Assembly (NCBI GenBank): GCA_022225965.2
Contig: JAKJXP020000009.1
Coordinates: 372,001-436,000, forward strand
Length of the DNA: 64,000 nt
From: Diatrype stigma
Lineage: Eukaryota > Ascomycota > Sordariomycetes > Xylariales > Diatrypaceae
Direction of reading: 5' to 3'
Both the position numbers and the translations under genes were made by a program. A model generated the notes under the pieces. The model was not told where the DNA came from, ran no database searches, and saw nothing but the letters and a program-made list of their open reading frames with translations. Positions 36,081 to 48,348 of this stretch are shown in pieces. Position 1 is the stretch's first letter; each line of letters begins with the position of its first letter.

Positions 36081-37130
36081 GATCGACGCGGTGGCAGTGG
36101 CGGTGGTGATGGCACTGACGATGATGAACATGGATGGCGAGAGGGAGGAAGGGGAGAAGGTCAGGGCGGGGTCCGGGGAGGTTTTGCTGCGACAGGTAGT
36201 GATGGTGATGGTGGTCGTGGTCGTGGTGATAACAGCGGTACCAAGATCAAGCGCGAGGCCGAGGAAGAGCTTTCGGTTTCTAGATTGGCCCAGCGACCGC
36301 GCAACGTGTGAGCGTGGTCTCGCCCTAGGCCGATTAGGACACTCAAACGACCGACCGGTTAACGATTGTGTGAGCGCGGTGGCCCCGGCCTCTTACTTCG
36401 CCATCTTTGACAGGATTTTGTTGGGTTAGGTTCTCGGAAAGCGAAAAGCATTTTCTCTCGGTCTGCCAGGAGGCGTTCTATCCTATCTACCTACCTACCT
36501 ACTCGCCCACCTACGGACCCGCTCACCTGGCACGGCGTTCAGGAGCTTTACTACATAATTTGTCTATTCAGACCATGCAACCAATAAGAAAGGGAGCACC
36601 GGCGTTTCGGTTTGGCTTTTTGTTTACCCCCTCTGCCCCAAGGGAAATGCAAATACCTGCTTATGTATTGATAGCATGTGTGTACTATGTACAAAGAAAG
36701 AATTGAACAGATGGAAATGCCTACGGAGCGAGTTACGGGGCGTTGAAAAGGAAAATTAAAACCCCTGATTCTGACATGAATGCATAGATTGTAATTCGAA
36801 ATTGAGGGTCACACTCATATCACTAAAAGTACCATATCGTGCCGACAGCGAATAGACAAAACCTTCAGGTAGAGGGGAAGGATACTATACCACCAGGGGC
36901 TAAGTATTCATGTCCACATTCAAAACCCCTGACACTCTTCGTTAGTGAGAAACTCAAATTGTAGGCAAATGTACCTTCGATGGCATCTAGGGTCGGCCAA
37001 AAGACTACACGACTTGCGGCACGATCCTTTTTTACAAGTTCTTTGTGCGATACCACCACGCATCCACCACTGCATACTTAGTTATCTAATACCGCCTCCT
37101 AAACGACCGATCGATCAACCCGGAACGCTT
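36081..37130. other. Convergent intergenic region
   Basis: 3' flanks of the U1-C and DUF1993 genes. The first about 200 bases are GGTGGTGATG-rich and continue in several open frames, probably as untranslated region. No gene is recognised. Confidence 0.5.
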
Positions 37131-37858
37131 TCAAGCGGCCACCAGCCCCTTGCCAACCAGCTCGTCCGCGACGCGCTCCGGCGCGAACGGCAGCAGGACG
37201 TCGATCTTGCCGAGCGCGACGCCGCGGGACCGCAGGATGGCGTAGGCCGTGTAGACGTGGAACAGCACGTTGGGCAGGCCGTTGGCGAGCACGCACTCGG
37301 CCGCCGGCGTCGCGAACGTCTCGCCCGCGATCCGCATCGGCAGCTGCACGCCCTCGGCGGCCACGCGGGCGTCGACGACGACGGCGGGCGAGGACGGGGT
37401 CCCGACCTCCTTCTCCAGGATCTCCAGCGCCTGCTCGACGAGCCCCGTGGCGTCCGCCCATGCGGGGCTGCTGCTGTCGCCGGCATGCCGGTTGGGTTCG
37501 GGGCCCCAGCCGGGCTCGCCGTTCGCGCGCTGCACCCACGGTACCAACTTCCGCCCCGTCACGGCTTCGGCTAGCTCGCCGGCGAACATCGCTGCGATCT
37601 CTACCTGTCGTGCCAAGGGGTACACTTTCGCAAGGAAGTTAGCGGCTATCTTCTTTTCTTTCTCTTCTGATTTTTCCTTTCCCTCTCAGGCAGGGGAGGA
37701 GAACTCGGAAAGCTTGACTTACTGTCCGGCGCGAGGCGCGCGTCTAGGAGCGAGGGGTCTGCTTGCGTTGCCGCCGCCTTGTTGAGGATCCGGAGGAGGA
37801 CCTTCAGCGCTCGGGTGTAGGAGCCGACGCTGACGTCGTAAAAGCTGATGGATGCCAT
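37131..37858 (-). CDS. DUF1993-family protein
   Basis: Two exons: 37858-37723 and 37624-37131 (209 aa). The protein matches the DUF1993 family found in fungi and bacteria: ISFYDVSVGSYTRALKVLL at the start, DARLAPDMYPLARQVEIAAM across the intron, and the C-terminal LPNVLFHVYTAYAILRSRGV. Family members are helical proteins related in fold to DinB-like proteins, without an established biochemical role. His in FHVYTAYAILR is conserved, but a full metal-binding set is not evident here. A cytoplasmic location is inferred from the absence of a signal or membrane helix. The A|TG codon split at the intron restores the conserved APDM, which fixes the junction. The antisense and alternative frames are shadows of GC-rich codons. 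Confidence 0.85.
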
Positions 37859-39000
37859 TGCTAGGATGGAAGGGTGGGTGGACGAGTGGACCTTGGGTGT
37901 TGAAAAGCTCGGGAAACAGCACTGATAGATTCAAGGACGTGACGTGATTGACGCTTCTGGGAGGTGCACGGGTATATCTATGCGTGAGAATGCGTGGGTG
38001 ACTGAGCAATGCATCGCGAACCATCGAGCGGCATCCTTTTCACTCATTTTTCTACCTTCTTGGTGAGGTCTCTAGTCATGGAGGTTGTCCCGAAGATTGG
38101 TCATGAAAAAGGGGGAACCACCGAGGAACCACTGGTGGTGAGATTCGGTCGAAATTCAAGCCGGTTTACTAAGTAGTCGGGCAGATTTCGTACCCGGTCA
38201 GCTGAGTGAAGCGATCGTGCTGAGCATACGAAGGTGCTTTCGTATAATAGAACAAGACTGGTTGGCAAATCATTTGGCCGTGCACTGGAAAGGGATCCAA
38301 GTCGCCTCAAATACATCCTTACTTTGACTAATACAATATTCAAGACGCTCTCTTGTTGTTGGCCCCCTTGGATGACAACTTAAGGCGAGTAGATAACTTA
38401 TAACTTAAACTAGTTCAGATTACCAATCGGGTAATATTCATCCCATACTTACTTAGCAGCCGAATTGCTGGTTAATCGATAGCAATGAATTGTATATCGA
38501 GCTCCTGGTTGAAGCCTGAATGAAGAGTTGTATACCCCCCCCCTTTAAAGTGGTCTGAAGCATGCAAATAATCAACGTCAGTCGTTAACGACCTGCTGTA
38601 CCAACACCTTTAATGAACACGACATAGTCAAACTTTTCGCCCAGTGTGTCAAGTAAGAACCCCTCGAGAGGCATATCTCGGTGTCGATATGGATGAGGTG
38701 CCAAGGAAGCCTTTCTCCCAGGCCAACGCGATATTTGGTTTGCATACGCTCAGTCCTCTACTAGATGTCAGACAGTTATGATGCTTGATTAGTATCTAAC
38801 TATAGCTTTGCCACTTATCTCTTTTGAATATGATGTGGCTCTATCTATGTTCTTAAGAGTTTCATTCTCGACCTAATTCGCGAATCTGTTCGAATAAGTA
38901 CCTACGACTACCCTGGTGACACCCCAACGCCGACCAATGTACCACCATACCTCGTCTAGTCTCGTCCACTATATCAAGGATCTGGTCTCGGTCCACTGTA
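37859..39000. other. Intergenic region
   Basis: Lies between two minus-strand genes. The sequence is more AT-rich toward 38400-38850. No supported gene. Confidence 0.55.
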
Positions 39001-40296
39001 TTAAGAAGTCGGCAGACAACGCCAAAACTCGCAGACGTGTTCAGCAACCTCTTCACTCTTCGTCATTGGGACCTCGTGTCCACTTGGAAGGACCGCGAAC
39101 TGCACGCCGTTCTCCCCCAGTGCGGCTTTGACATCCATGGAGAATTCTTCTTTTACAATCACTGGATCGTCCGCACCAAGGACGATGAGGACCTGAGACA
39201 GCCCGGCGTAAAGTCCCTTCGCCTCATCTCTTTCTCTTGCATTAGACGCGAGGATAGGACCTAATGCGTACCAGTCCAGTTGCATCCCATATATTGGCCC
39301 ATCTGCCATCGAACTGGTGAAGGCGTCTATGAATCCCCTGTGATGCTCGATCTGCCACGCCATCACAGAGCGCACCGTTACATGCGGGCGAAACCTCGAG
39401 ATTGGGGCAAGATCAAAAGAATCCCCGCCAGTCACATCGCTGGTTCCAACAACTCGCCTAGGCCCCGAGTTCGTAGCATCTCCTGTGATCTTTGGGTCTG
39501 GTGGTGGTTCGTTCTGGACCCGGATGCGGTATTTGACGAGGGGCCGCAGTAAAGCCCTGGGAACCAGTCTACTTTTATAGAGCAGCTTCCCTTTCCAGTC
39601 GAGATGATGCGGTCGGATGAGACCACCTGGTGCGATCAAGGTTAAAGAGCGCAGTCGACAGTGAAAATATCGCGCAAATGATACACACAGAGAACCACCG
39701 AACGAGTAGCCCACTAGGTGAAATCCCTCCATGTCCGTCCAATTGATGTGTGAAGAATTCAGCACGAACATCATCTGTGTAATGTATAGCCTTGCATCGT
39801 GCGGGACATGTAGAGGCACATCCGAGTATCCCCGCCCGAACAAGTCTGAAGTGTCGGTATGGTTGGTTAGCTGGATGGAACAAGTTCATCAGATTGTTTC
39901 GAGAGACATCAAAACGTTGAATTCTCTCTACATACCAAACAACATGACGCGATACTTTCTCCGCCCAAATTCCCTGGCGAGATCTCCAAGAGATATGCAT
40001 GGCAGGCTGACTCCGTGGACGAGAAGAACCCTTTCCCCCGTCTTGGGGCCCCATTCGTAGACCCGAATAGAACCATAAGGAGTCTTTACATCTCTTCCCC
40101 CAGGTAGAAAATCTGGAGGATAGGGCAGTTCCTTGATATCTTCCAGTGTCAAGTTGGGTATGGCTGTTGCCATAGGGGACGACATGGTACCACTGCATTG
40201 TCCACGGAGTGAGGATGTGTAAAGAAACAGGCCAATAAAGCCGATAGTGACAAGAAATGCTACAACGAAGAAGGGCTCGAAGCAAGGAGTGGCCAT
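39001..40296 (-). CDS. Membrane-anchored alpha/beta hydrolase (401 aa)
   Basis: Two exons: 40296-39936 and 39845-39001. An N-terminal hydrophobic segment (residues about 9-27, FFVVAFLVTIGFIGLFLYT) is a likely signal anchor. The hydrolase core has LLVHGVS (oxyanion region), DLFGRGYSD restored across the intron, the nucleophile elbow GYSFGGS, the acid in VLGADDPV and the histidine in LPSGHEVPM. The Ser-Asp-His triad appears intact. Close families are epoxide-hydrolase/lipase-like fungal hydrolases; the substrate cannot be told from sequence. It is divergent from a P450 gene starting at 40954, with 657 bases between start codons, so a shared promoter and linked function are possible. A Gly in FGRGYSD rather than the DxG of haloalkane enzymes argues for an esterase or C-C hydrolase type, but this is uncertain. 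Confidence 0.87.
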
Positions 40297-40953
40297 ATTT
40301 GTCTGAAGGGATGTGATACTTGAGAGTTGGTTGATCCAACCCCGATGTGAACCAACGCACAGCTATCGCCCTATAAAACAACACGTTGTGCCCCACATTT
40401 ATATATAGATATGCAGTTTGTAACTGTCAGCAGCCGCCAGCAGTTATAGGAGGTGGCTTAACCCCTGAGGCTTGAGCTAGTAGATATATCAAAAAGCACT
40501 CTTTGTATAATTCATAAATATATTTGTGTCTATATAGGGAATTCTTTTAAACTCCCACACAGTAAGCATAGCCGAGCCAGAACCCACTGATACAATCATC
40601 TGTGATGGCGAGATTCCTCGATGGGTATTAGCAATATCGTCCATCATTGAACGCCGATGTCAATGGAGGATATACCTACCACGGTTGGAACTCTCCCTGC
40701 GTCATTCCGTACTGGCTCACCACGTATACCTTTTAGTGGGGTCATACCTACCCCTTACTTCTTGCCAACTGCAATGAGTTATAACTTGCCAGGCATACCA
40801 CCACCATGTTAACGCAGCTATCTGAACACGTTCAGTCTCTCATGCCAACTTCTTTTGCCCTCTCCCCTCTTCATCACTCAGCTGTTTTCGATCTTTCGCA
40901 GACTCCTTTCTCTTTCCTTGGTTTACCCTAGAGAGTAGCCGAATGATCCCAGA
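40297..40953. promoter_or_regulatory. Shared divergent promoter region (hydrolase / P450)
   Basis: A 657-base spacer between two start codons facing away from each other. It is AT-rich near 40480-40560. No open frame of interest and no recognised specific operator. Shared regulation is inferred from spacing only. Confidence 0.4.
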
Positions 40954-42752
40954 ATGGCACTTTTGTTGGTTGTGAAGTATGCCGTACTCATATTCTTCCC
41001 TTGGGTAGGTAACAGGTTGATCAGCTCTAGCCTTCTCAACTTGCAGATACTGATACAACGTCCAGGCTCTCTTCGTCACTTTCTACCGCTTCAAACTCCA
41101 TCCATTAAGGGGCTTCCCAGGTCCATCGATCGCGAAGCTTTCAGATTGGTATGGCGGATACCTGGCTGCCACAAGACGGGCTCATCTCGTCATATGGCAA
41201 GACCATGAGCAGTATGGTGAGTGATATAGATGTCGCGATGATGTCTCTTCCCTGTACTATTGGGCTCACCGGACGCACGATAGGCCCGGTGATGCGCTAT
41301 GGACCTGATCGACTTCTATTTAATTCCGTTGCCGCTGTAGAAGGTAAGTATCTATCCAATGCATTGGTCTGTGTTACGAGTGTATAGCTTATGAAGTCAG
41401 ACATCTACCAAAACCCCAGGCTGTCGAAGTCCCGCGTATATTTGGCAACGAGGTCAAACAATTCCTTTAATGTGTTCAACGCTCTGAACACTGACATGCA
41501 CCGTCAGAAGCGGAGGATTATAAGCCGACCTCTGACTGATCGGTCGCTTCGCAATTTCGAGCCTGTTATACTCGAACAGATCAACATTTTCCTTGAGCAA
41601 TTACGTGCCTCCTCTCTTAATGGCAACGTGGTCAATATGACAGAACGATGCGAGCGTTTAGGCATAGATATTATTGGATATCTCGCGTTCGGGTTCCCTC
41701 TTCAGCTCCAGACTGATGAGACATATCGCTTTCTACCCCATGCACTTGCCGCTGGAAAAACACGCATCAATATCTTCATGCATCAGCCTATCTTGAGGAG
41801 ATTAGATGGCTTGATCAAATTTCTTGCCAGACGTCAAAGGGAGAGGATCCTACACATGTTGGAGACTATGATCTCCTCTCGGATGGCGCTGAAGGAAGAT
41901 GCTAAACCTGACTTCTATTCGGTCGCTGCTGGTCACCTAGACCTTGGCTCCGCCGATATTCAGAACAGTGAACTATGGGCCGAGGCGACCTTCTTCATCA
42001 CTGCAGGTTAGTCATCGTCACGCCGTTCTAATGGTTAATAGGACCTTTATTGACGTTTTGTATCAGGGGGGACTCCACCAGCAACAACTATGTCTGCGTT
42101 GCTGTTCTATCTATCGAAAAATGGTCCGGCTTATGCGAAGCTGGCACAAGAAATTCGTTCAACCTTTCGCTCCGCTGAAGACATCAAAGGCGGGCCGCAG
42201 TTAGCCAGCTGTCAATATCTCCGTGCTTGCATCGATGAATCCTTGCGACTATCGCCCCCCTCGTTGGCGACCTTGTGGCGGGAACAGATAGATGACAACA
42301 CAAGTACCGTTACCATCGATGGACACGTGGTCCCTAAAGGCACGCATGTTGGTATAAGCATATACTCACTCCATCACAATGAGGATTACTTTCCAGATTC
42401 CTTCGCCTTCAAGCCTGAGCGCTGGTTGGCACCAAGCAAACCCGAAGGACCAGAACAGCAGGAAGCTCGCAGCAGAATGAACAAAGCCTTTATACCCTTC
42501 ATTGTGGGACCACGTTCATGTGCCGGGAAGGCTATGACTTATCTCGAAGTTAGTCTTGTAATAGCCAAGATCATGTGGTATTTTGACTTCGAACCTGCTC
42601 CGGGGGACCAGGGAAGGCTGGGTGGACGACCGGCTGGAAGAGCGGATGGAACTGCGAGATCTGAAGAGTATCTCCTCTACGATGTCTTTAACTCAAGCCA
42701 TAATGGGCCGAACTTGGTCTTCAAAGCTCGTCAAATTTCTATTGCAGACTGA
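40954..42752 (+). CDS. Cytochrome P450 monooxygenase, second copy-type (517 aa)
   Basis: Five exons: 40954-41004, 41066-41216, 41284-41343, 41401-42006 and 42067-42752, all in phase. The first two exons are needed to give the membrane anchor (MALLLVVKYAVLIFFPW, then ALFVTFYRFKLHPL) and the FPGPSIAKLSDWYGGYL hinge, which are lost if only the longest open frames are read. Motifs are the I-helix AGGTPPATT (289-297), the K-helix E347-S-L-R350, FKPERW (404-409) and the heme loop FIVGPRSCAG with Cys441. The I-helix has Gly-Gly-Thr-Pro-Pro instead of the usual acidic-Thr pair (A/G-G-x-D/E-T), so the proton-relay acid is missing. This is unlike the P450 at 14615. The substrate is unknown. It is divergent from the membrane hydrolase. 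Confidence 0.9.
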
Positions 42753-44598
42753 GTATATGAGCGATAGTTCCTAGCATCGACAAGGCAAACTTTCACCGAC
42801 ATGAAATCCGAATTATGACGTTCCAGGTGATCGATCAGAGTATGGGCCATATAGCAGAAAGTGATAATTGCCTGGCTGGATACGAATTTTCTAAGATAGA
42901 GCTGAAAGAGCGGTTATATACAGAATGGAACAGTGTAGAGCTTCGGATAGAAATTATACCGCCCAGGTGAAGCGTTCCCTAGCCCCTATCTCCCAATGGA
43001 ACCACTGACCTGCAACATGTTTGATTATGGAACGGTCATACGACAACCTCTAGTAGAACAGCTAGGTTCCTCTTACTATAACAGGCTGCAAAAAGTGAGC
43101 TGATGGCACAGGGGTTAACGTTAACCAGTAGTTGTGTTTTATTGCCTCAAGGACATCCCGCGCAAACCTGCTCATTTATTATTCTCATCTAACACATGTA
43201 ACATCTTGTGGTGTGGAGAATCACACAGGAGACATACAATTCTAATGACTTGTAGACGAGTGCACTATCCTTGGAAGGGTCATTTGAAGAAAGATGGTAG
43301 TGACCGTTGACGCTTTGTTTCAAGACCACCCACCTTCTGTTTCAGCCTTCTAGATACACGAATAGCGAAAGGGCCGTATCGAGTCTGATAGTGTAGGGAT
43401 ACTGTACTGGAAAGAAGGGGAAAGAAGAAGTAGTGAAATCGGTATATGTAAGTGTGTAGGTTCCAGCTGTGAAGCTGAGTGTGAGAGCTAGCCTATATAC
43501 TGGAGTGGATAGGATGACTAAGGTACTAGCCACCCAACATCTGAAGTATGAATATTACGTATAGATGTACTGGCGTGGTGCGGATGTGTTACCTATGACC
43601 GTGTTAGAGTTGAGAATCCATTTGCTAATCATGATCATGCACAACGCTCTTGTATCACTTGACGTGTACAAAACAAGAGGGTAGCATGAGATTGACAGTT
43701 GACTTGTCACTTTAACAAGCCCTGATCAGTTTCTTCTTGCTGGCATATTGAGTCCAAAGTGAAAAATAAGGTCCGTTATAACGACAGAATAGTAACAGCT
43801 GGACTAAATGTTATATCCGAGTTGGCTTACATACCCTGGCAGCCCTGGTATCTCTATAGCCATAGCGACCCACATATACCCGACCCGCATGTTGATGAGT
43901 TAGTTTGAGCAGATTAAAGTGCCTCTTTCCCCAATGTAGTTAAGATGCCTTACGTGGGATCCGGGACAGTGGACATTGCTAGGCCCTATGTGGAATAGTT
44001 CTTCAAAACCCGAACCCCCAGACCCCCTTCTGCGAAGTTCTGCCCCCTCGAAACCCCTATGGATGCTACCTACCTACTACGTAGTATGTAGGTGCTTTGA
44101 TATGTGATATGTTCCTGCTGTCCGCCTATGTGCGTAGGACAGGTAGACCATGCTAAGTTTGCATGCTGCCATGCGCTCCTCCCTGGGTTGCTCCTAGTCG
44201 CACACATGGAGCACCACGGCACAGTAAGATCGGCGTAACCAACTAGGTAACTAACTGTACTACCTACCAAATGCTGCTGAGGCCAGGAGCATTGACAGGC
44301 TAGCAAAGGTGGGCTTGTCTTCTGTGAAAGAGAACTGAACTTGTTGATTACCTCTCAAGACAAACAACATAGTATTTCGAACCGTCGTTGGAGCCCTTAC
44401 TTATGTATAAGTCGATACGAGACGCATTAGGTAGTAGGCATTGTGAAAGTGTATCGTGATTACCAGAGCCTGTTGCAATACAATACACTGCGGTTGCTTC
44501 TTTTCTCCCATCCCTCCTTACACCTCCTGTGCCCATCTGGGCCGGCGACCTACTTACCGACTCCCGTCCCGGGCGCGAACACCACCACCACCTAAACG
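42753..44598. other. Intergenic region of about 1.8 kb
   Basis: No gene recognised. It contains a TACCTACTACGTAGTATGTAGG palindromic patch (about 44070-44092) and otherwise unique sequence. The right end presumably holds the Ctr promoter. Confidence 0.5.
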
Positions 44599-45371
44599 AT
44601 GGACGACATGACGATGTCGACGTCGATGGCGATGTCGATGTCGATGGCAACGGCAACATCTTCGAGCGCGACGCCATCTTCGACCGGAATGGACATGGGA
44701 GACATGGGAGACATGGGCTCATCATCATCATCAATGTCAATGTCCATGACCTCGGCCGACATGGCGATGGTGTTCTTCCAGAGCGTCACCACGCCGCTGT
44801 ACGCGTCCAGCTGGACGCCCGCCGGGCAGGGCTCGTACGCCGGCACCTGCGTGTTCCTGATCGCGCTGGGGCTGGCGCACCGCGTCCTTGTCGCACTGCG
44901 GTTCGTGCTCTTCGACTCGAACCCGTCGCTTCACCGCCACGGCCCTGCGCACCACCACGGGCACGGCCACGGCCACCACCATAACAGCAACAAAGCTGAC
45001 GCCGATCACGACTCCACACCACCACCGCCCGACCCCGAAGCGAACACTCCCGGGTCCATGCTCCGCCAGGTCAGGTTCCAGTGGAGCAACCATCCGTTCC
45101 GGGTTGCAACGGAGACGTCGCGCGCCCTGCTCGAGGTGGTCATAGGGGGGGTTGGGTACTTACTGTGAGTTCACTTACCACGTCGCTCGGGTCTATCCTC
45201 TCATTGTTCATGTCTTATTCCTCGGGTTGGCTGCTGACGAGCTGGACGATCCAACATAGAATGTTAGCGGTCATGACGATGAATGTCGGCTACTTCCTGT
45301 CGGTGTTAGGGGGGATCTTCCTGGGCTCTTTCGTGGCCGGTCGGTTCCAGGCTAACGATAACCACCACTAA
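44599..45371 (+). CDS. Ctr-family high-affinity copper transporter (225 aa)
   Basis: Two exons: 44599-45164 and 45260-45371. Ctr proteins are homotrimeric Cu(I) importers of the plasma membrane (or vacuole). The N-terminal 60 residues are extremely Met-rich, with Mets motifs such as MSTSMAMSMSM and MDMGDMGDMG that collect Cu(I). TM1 lies about 75-105, followed by a His-rich loop (HRHGPAHHHGHGHGHHH) on the cytoplasmic side. TM2 carries the essential M190-xxx-M194 pair and TM3 the G207-xxx-G211 packing motif. The intron falls just before MxxxM. No Cys-rich tail is present; the C-terminus ends in NDNHH. The next gene in the same direction is a metalloreductase, fitting a reduce-then-import pathway. 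No copper-responsive element was confidently identified. Confidence 0.92.
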
Positions 45372-46239
45372 CGTCTTCAAAATCAAACGAAATATACGGA
45401 TTCAGCTCAAGTATCTCAGCATGCGTTTGGATTGACTCGCCCGCCCTAGTGGCCATACGTAGATATTTAAATAGGATTTGGTCTACGGAAGGAAACGTTG
45501 GTAAACGTGTACAGTTAGCTGCTCTTGAAGCAACCCCGCAAACACTGATGCTATATTGTCTGATATAACTAGTCGTCTCAGGGGTTGATTTAGGCTATAG
45601 AATGAAGCTGACCAGTGCAACGACCAGTGCAAGGATTTAAATAGATGTGCAATTTGTATACCATCCCTCCGGTGCGTTTATAGCAGCTATACGTAACATG
45701 TCCTTTGAGATTGCCCTGGTAGAAGATGGCTGGGTCAAGTCAACAGTGTAAGCCCAATTTACACCACCTGCATCCAACCCTGAATATACCTAGATAGTAG
45801 TATGCCACGTATAAGCATATGATTGTTATTATGATTTTAATTTGTCTGTTGCCATTGGTTGTTCCTCCGGACCCGCCAATCCCGCTCACTCCCGAGGTCT
45901 AGATACCCACTTCTACTTAAGAGGTATATGATGACTAAGAACGTGCTCAAGGGCCAGGGCCGGGGGTGAGAGGTGACATGCTGTGGACTAGGGAATTAGC
46001 CTGTTAGGTAACTACGTATTACCAAGTTCAGGCGCTCCTCCCGCTAGGATGGGAAGACGGACGAGTCCCCAAGCTCTTATAATGGGAACCGGGGCCATGC
46101 CTTTCACTCCGTCCTTTTCTGGCTCTCGTCGCTACGATCGATGTCTGTTGTTCGCCCGCTGGTGTGAAACGTGGTACTGGAACTCCAGTCCCTTCAGAAT
46201 CACATTTCCCTTGCTGCCAGACTTTCGCAGGCAGCTGCA
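45372..46239. other. Intergenic region between Ctr and reductase genes
   Basis: About 870 bases, same-direction neighbours. It presumably contains the Ctr terminator and the reductase promoter. No gene is recognised. Confidence 0.55.
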
Positions 46240-48348
46240 ATGAATATGGACCATGGCAGTATGGAGATGGCCGGAACGCCCTGGCTGGACCAGCCGGTGA
46301 TGCTGCACTCGTCCCGAGCCGATTCCTGTAGCTTGACCCCGGAGCAATGTGCTTACCGCGGCTCTCACTGGCGATATTGGTATGAGCTTTCCAAACCCCC
46401 ACCCCCTGCTGTCCTGCTGGAAGCACTGAACTAAATCATGCCCTCAGGTACGAAGCAGATCATGTTTTCGCTCTAGGCACGATCTATTTCTTCATCGCAG
46501 CAATCGGCCTATGCTTCGTTAGCTTCTGGGCTCTCCATCTCGTTCCAACCTCACTCAGCAGTAAGCCGTGGTGGACGAAGCTAGTGAGCGGTGCTCGCTT
46601 CCTATCGTACCGTCGTTACAATGTCAACGCTCTCCGATGGCGAACACCATCGCTAGGCGTCAGTCTCCTGCTCGTCATCGGTGCTGTGTTCTTCTTGGGT
46701 ATGTAAATACGGGTTTAGTCACGACCAACCCCTCACGGATTCCCGATTCCAGCTCTGACATATATCCGCTACTCAGGAATGACTTTTGGTCCCCAGCCTT
46801 ACTACTGGCCAAACACGTCAAGTGTTAGTTACGGAAGCTCGCCTCCTATTGCGACTAGGGCTGGCTGGATGGCACTAGCGTGTATGCCCTTCATGGTCAT
46901 ACTGCCGACGAAGGCCAATATGATCGCGTCCCTGACTGGTGTCTCCCACGAGCGACTGATCGTATTCCATAATTGGGTTGGATGGGCCATGTTCGCTTTG
47001 GCCCTTGTCCACACATTCCCTTTCATTGTCTACCATCGATGGAAGGGTGATATGAATACTATGTGGAATACGAGTGTGGTCTATTGGACTGGGGTGGTTG
47101 CCTTGATCGCGCAAGCCTATCTTCAGTTCTTCTCTCTTCGCTTTATTCGGTGAGCTTACTACTAAAAGGACACTGTGGTATATCTAGTATATCTGCTTAT
47201 ATATTCCCAGGGATCGATATTACGAGATTTTCAAGGCGACACATTACATAGCTGCTTTGGTGTTTGTGTTGTTCTTCTTTTTCCACTGCGACTTCCGCCT
47301 AAGCTCTTGGTGAGTTCATATACCCTCTATTAAACTGTCCTGACCTAGCATACTCATACATTGTCCCAGGGACTACTTCATTGCGACTGGCGTTCTATAC
47401 ACATTATCCATCCTCTATTCACAGATCAGGACGTACTTCGAATACGGCCTATCTCATCGCGCTACCTTCACCATGGTATCTGATCTGGCCCTGAAGGTGA
47501 CGATTCCTATCGATACTACGTGGCAACCAAGTCAACATGTGTTTTTACGATTCATACATCTTGGACTACATGCGCTTACAGCCCACCCCTTTACTATCGC
47601 CAGCGTTCCCACTACGAGAAGTAGTGATGGCAAATCGAAACTCGTCTTCTATGTTCAGCCTAGAGGTGGATTGACTGGGCGTCTATCAGCAGCGGCTTTG
47701 CAGCACCCAGAGTTGAGTGTACCGGTTTTACTCGACGGCCCCTACGGAGGAGTCAAAGGAAAGCCACTTCACACCTACGACCTTAGCCTCATTATAGCTT
47801 GTGGTTCAGGTGCTAGCCTTTCACTTCCTTTTGTGATGAATGCTATACTTCGGTCTTCTCACCAAATCAAGGCTGGGAGTACGACCATGCCGAACACGAC
47901 GCAAGTGATCATTGCTACCAGGGATAGACAGCTCGTTCGGTGGTACGGAGAAGCTCTACAAGAATACATGGGCGAGAATGGAATAGAAAGAATCCCTGAC
48001 AACATCACCATCGCCATATACGAAACTGGAAGTGGTCGCTCCCCGACTAGAAGCGCAAGTAAAGATCTCGAACAGTCCAGCGAGAAGTTTGACAAGGCAA
48101 GCCCAGAGGAGCAGACTACAGTCAGCAGGGAACTCCTTGGTATCAACGTCACATCAGGACGTCCAGACATCAAATCGACTGTGAGGGATGTAACCCTCCA
48201 GTCTGGGAAGTCGGTGGGCATTGCGGTTTGTGGGCCTACAGAAGTTTTGAAATTGGTCCAGGACGAAGCTGCAGCCGCGCAGCTAAGGGTGTTAGGATCA
48301 CAGCCTAGTGCACGCGAGGTGTACCTGCATTGTGAAGTATTCTCGTAA
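46240..48348 (+). CDS. Ferric/cupric reductase transmembrane component (FRE family, 621 aa)
   Basis: Five exons: 46240-46379, 46448-46698, 46753-47149, 47211-47309 and 47370-48348. FRE proteins move electrons from cytosolic NADPH through FAD and two hemes to reduce extracellular Fe(III) or Cu(II). The N-terminus is Met/His-rich and outside. The ferric-reductase domain has the two bis-heme pairs, each with 13 residues between: H203/H217 and H274/H288. The FAD site HPFTIAS is at 368-374. The NAD(P) part shows DGPYGG, an ACGSGAS glycine loop, and CGP near the end. All four intron junctions restore conserved residues. Its location just downstream of a Ctr gene suggests that Cu(II) may be a physiological substrate, but the sequence cannot separate iron from copper preference. 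Confidence 0.93.
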
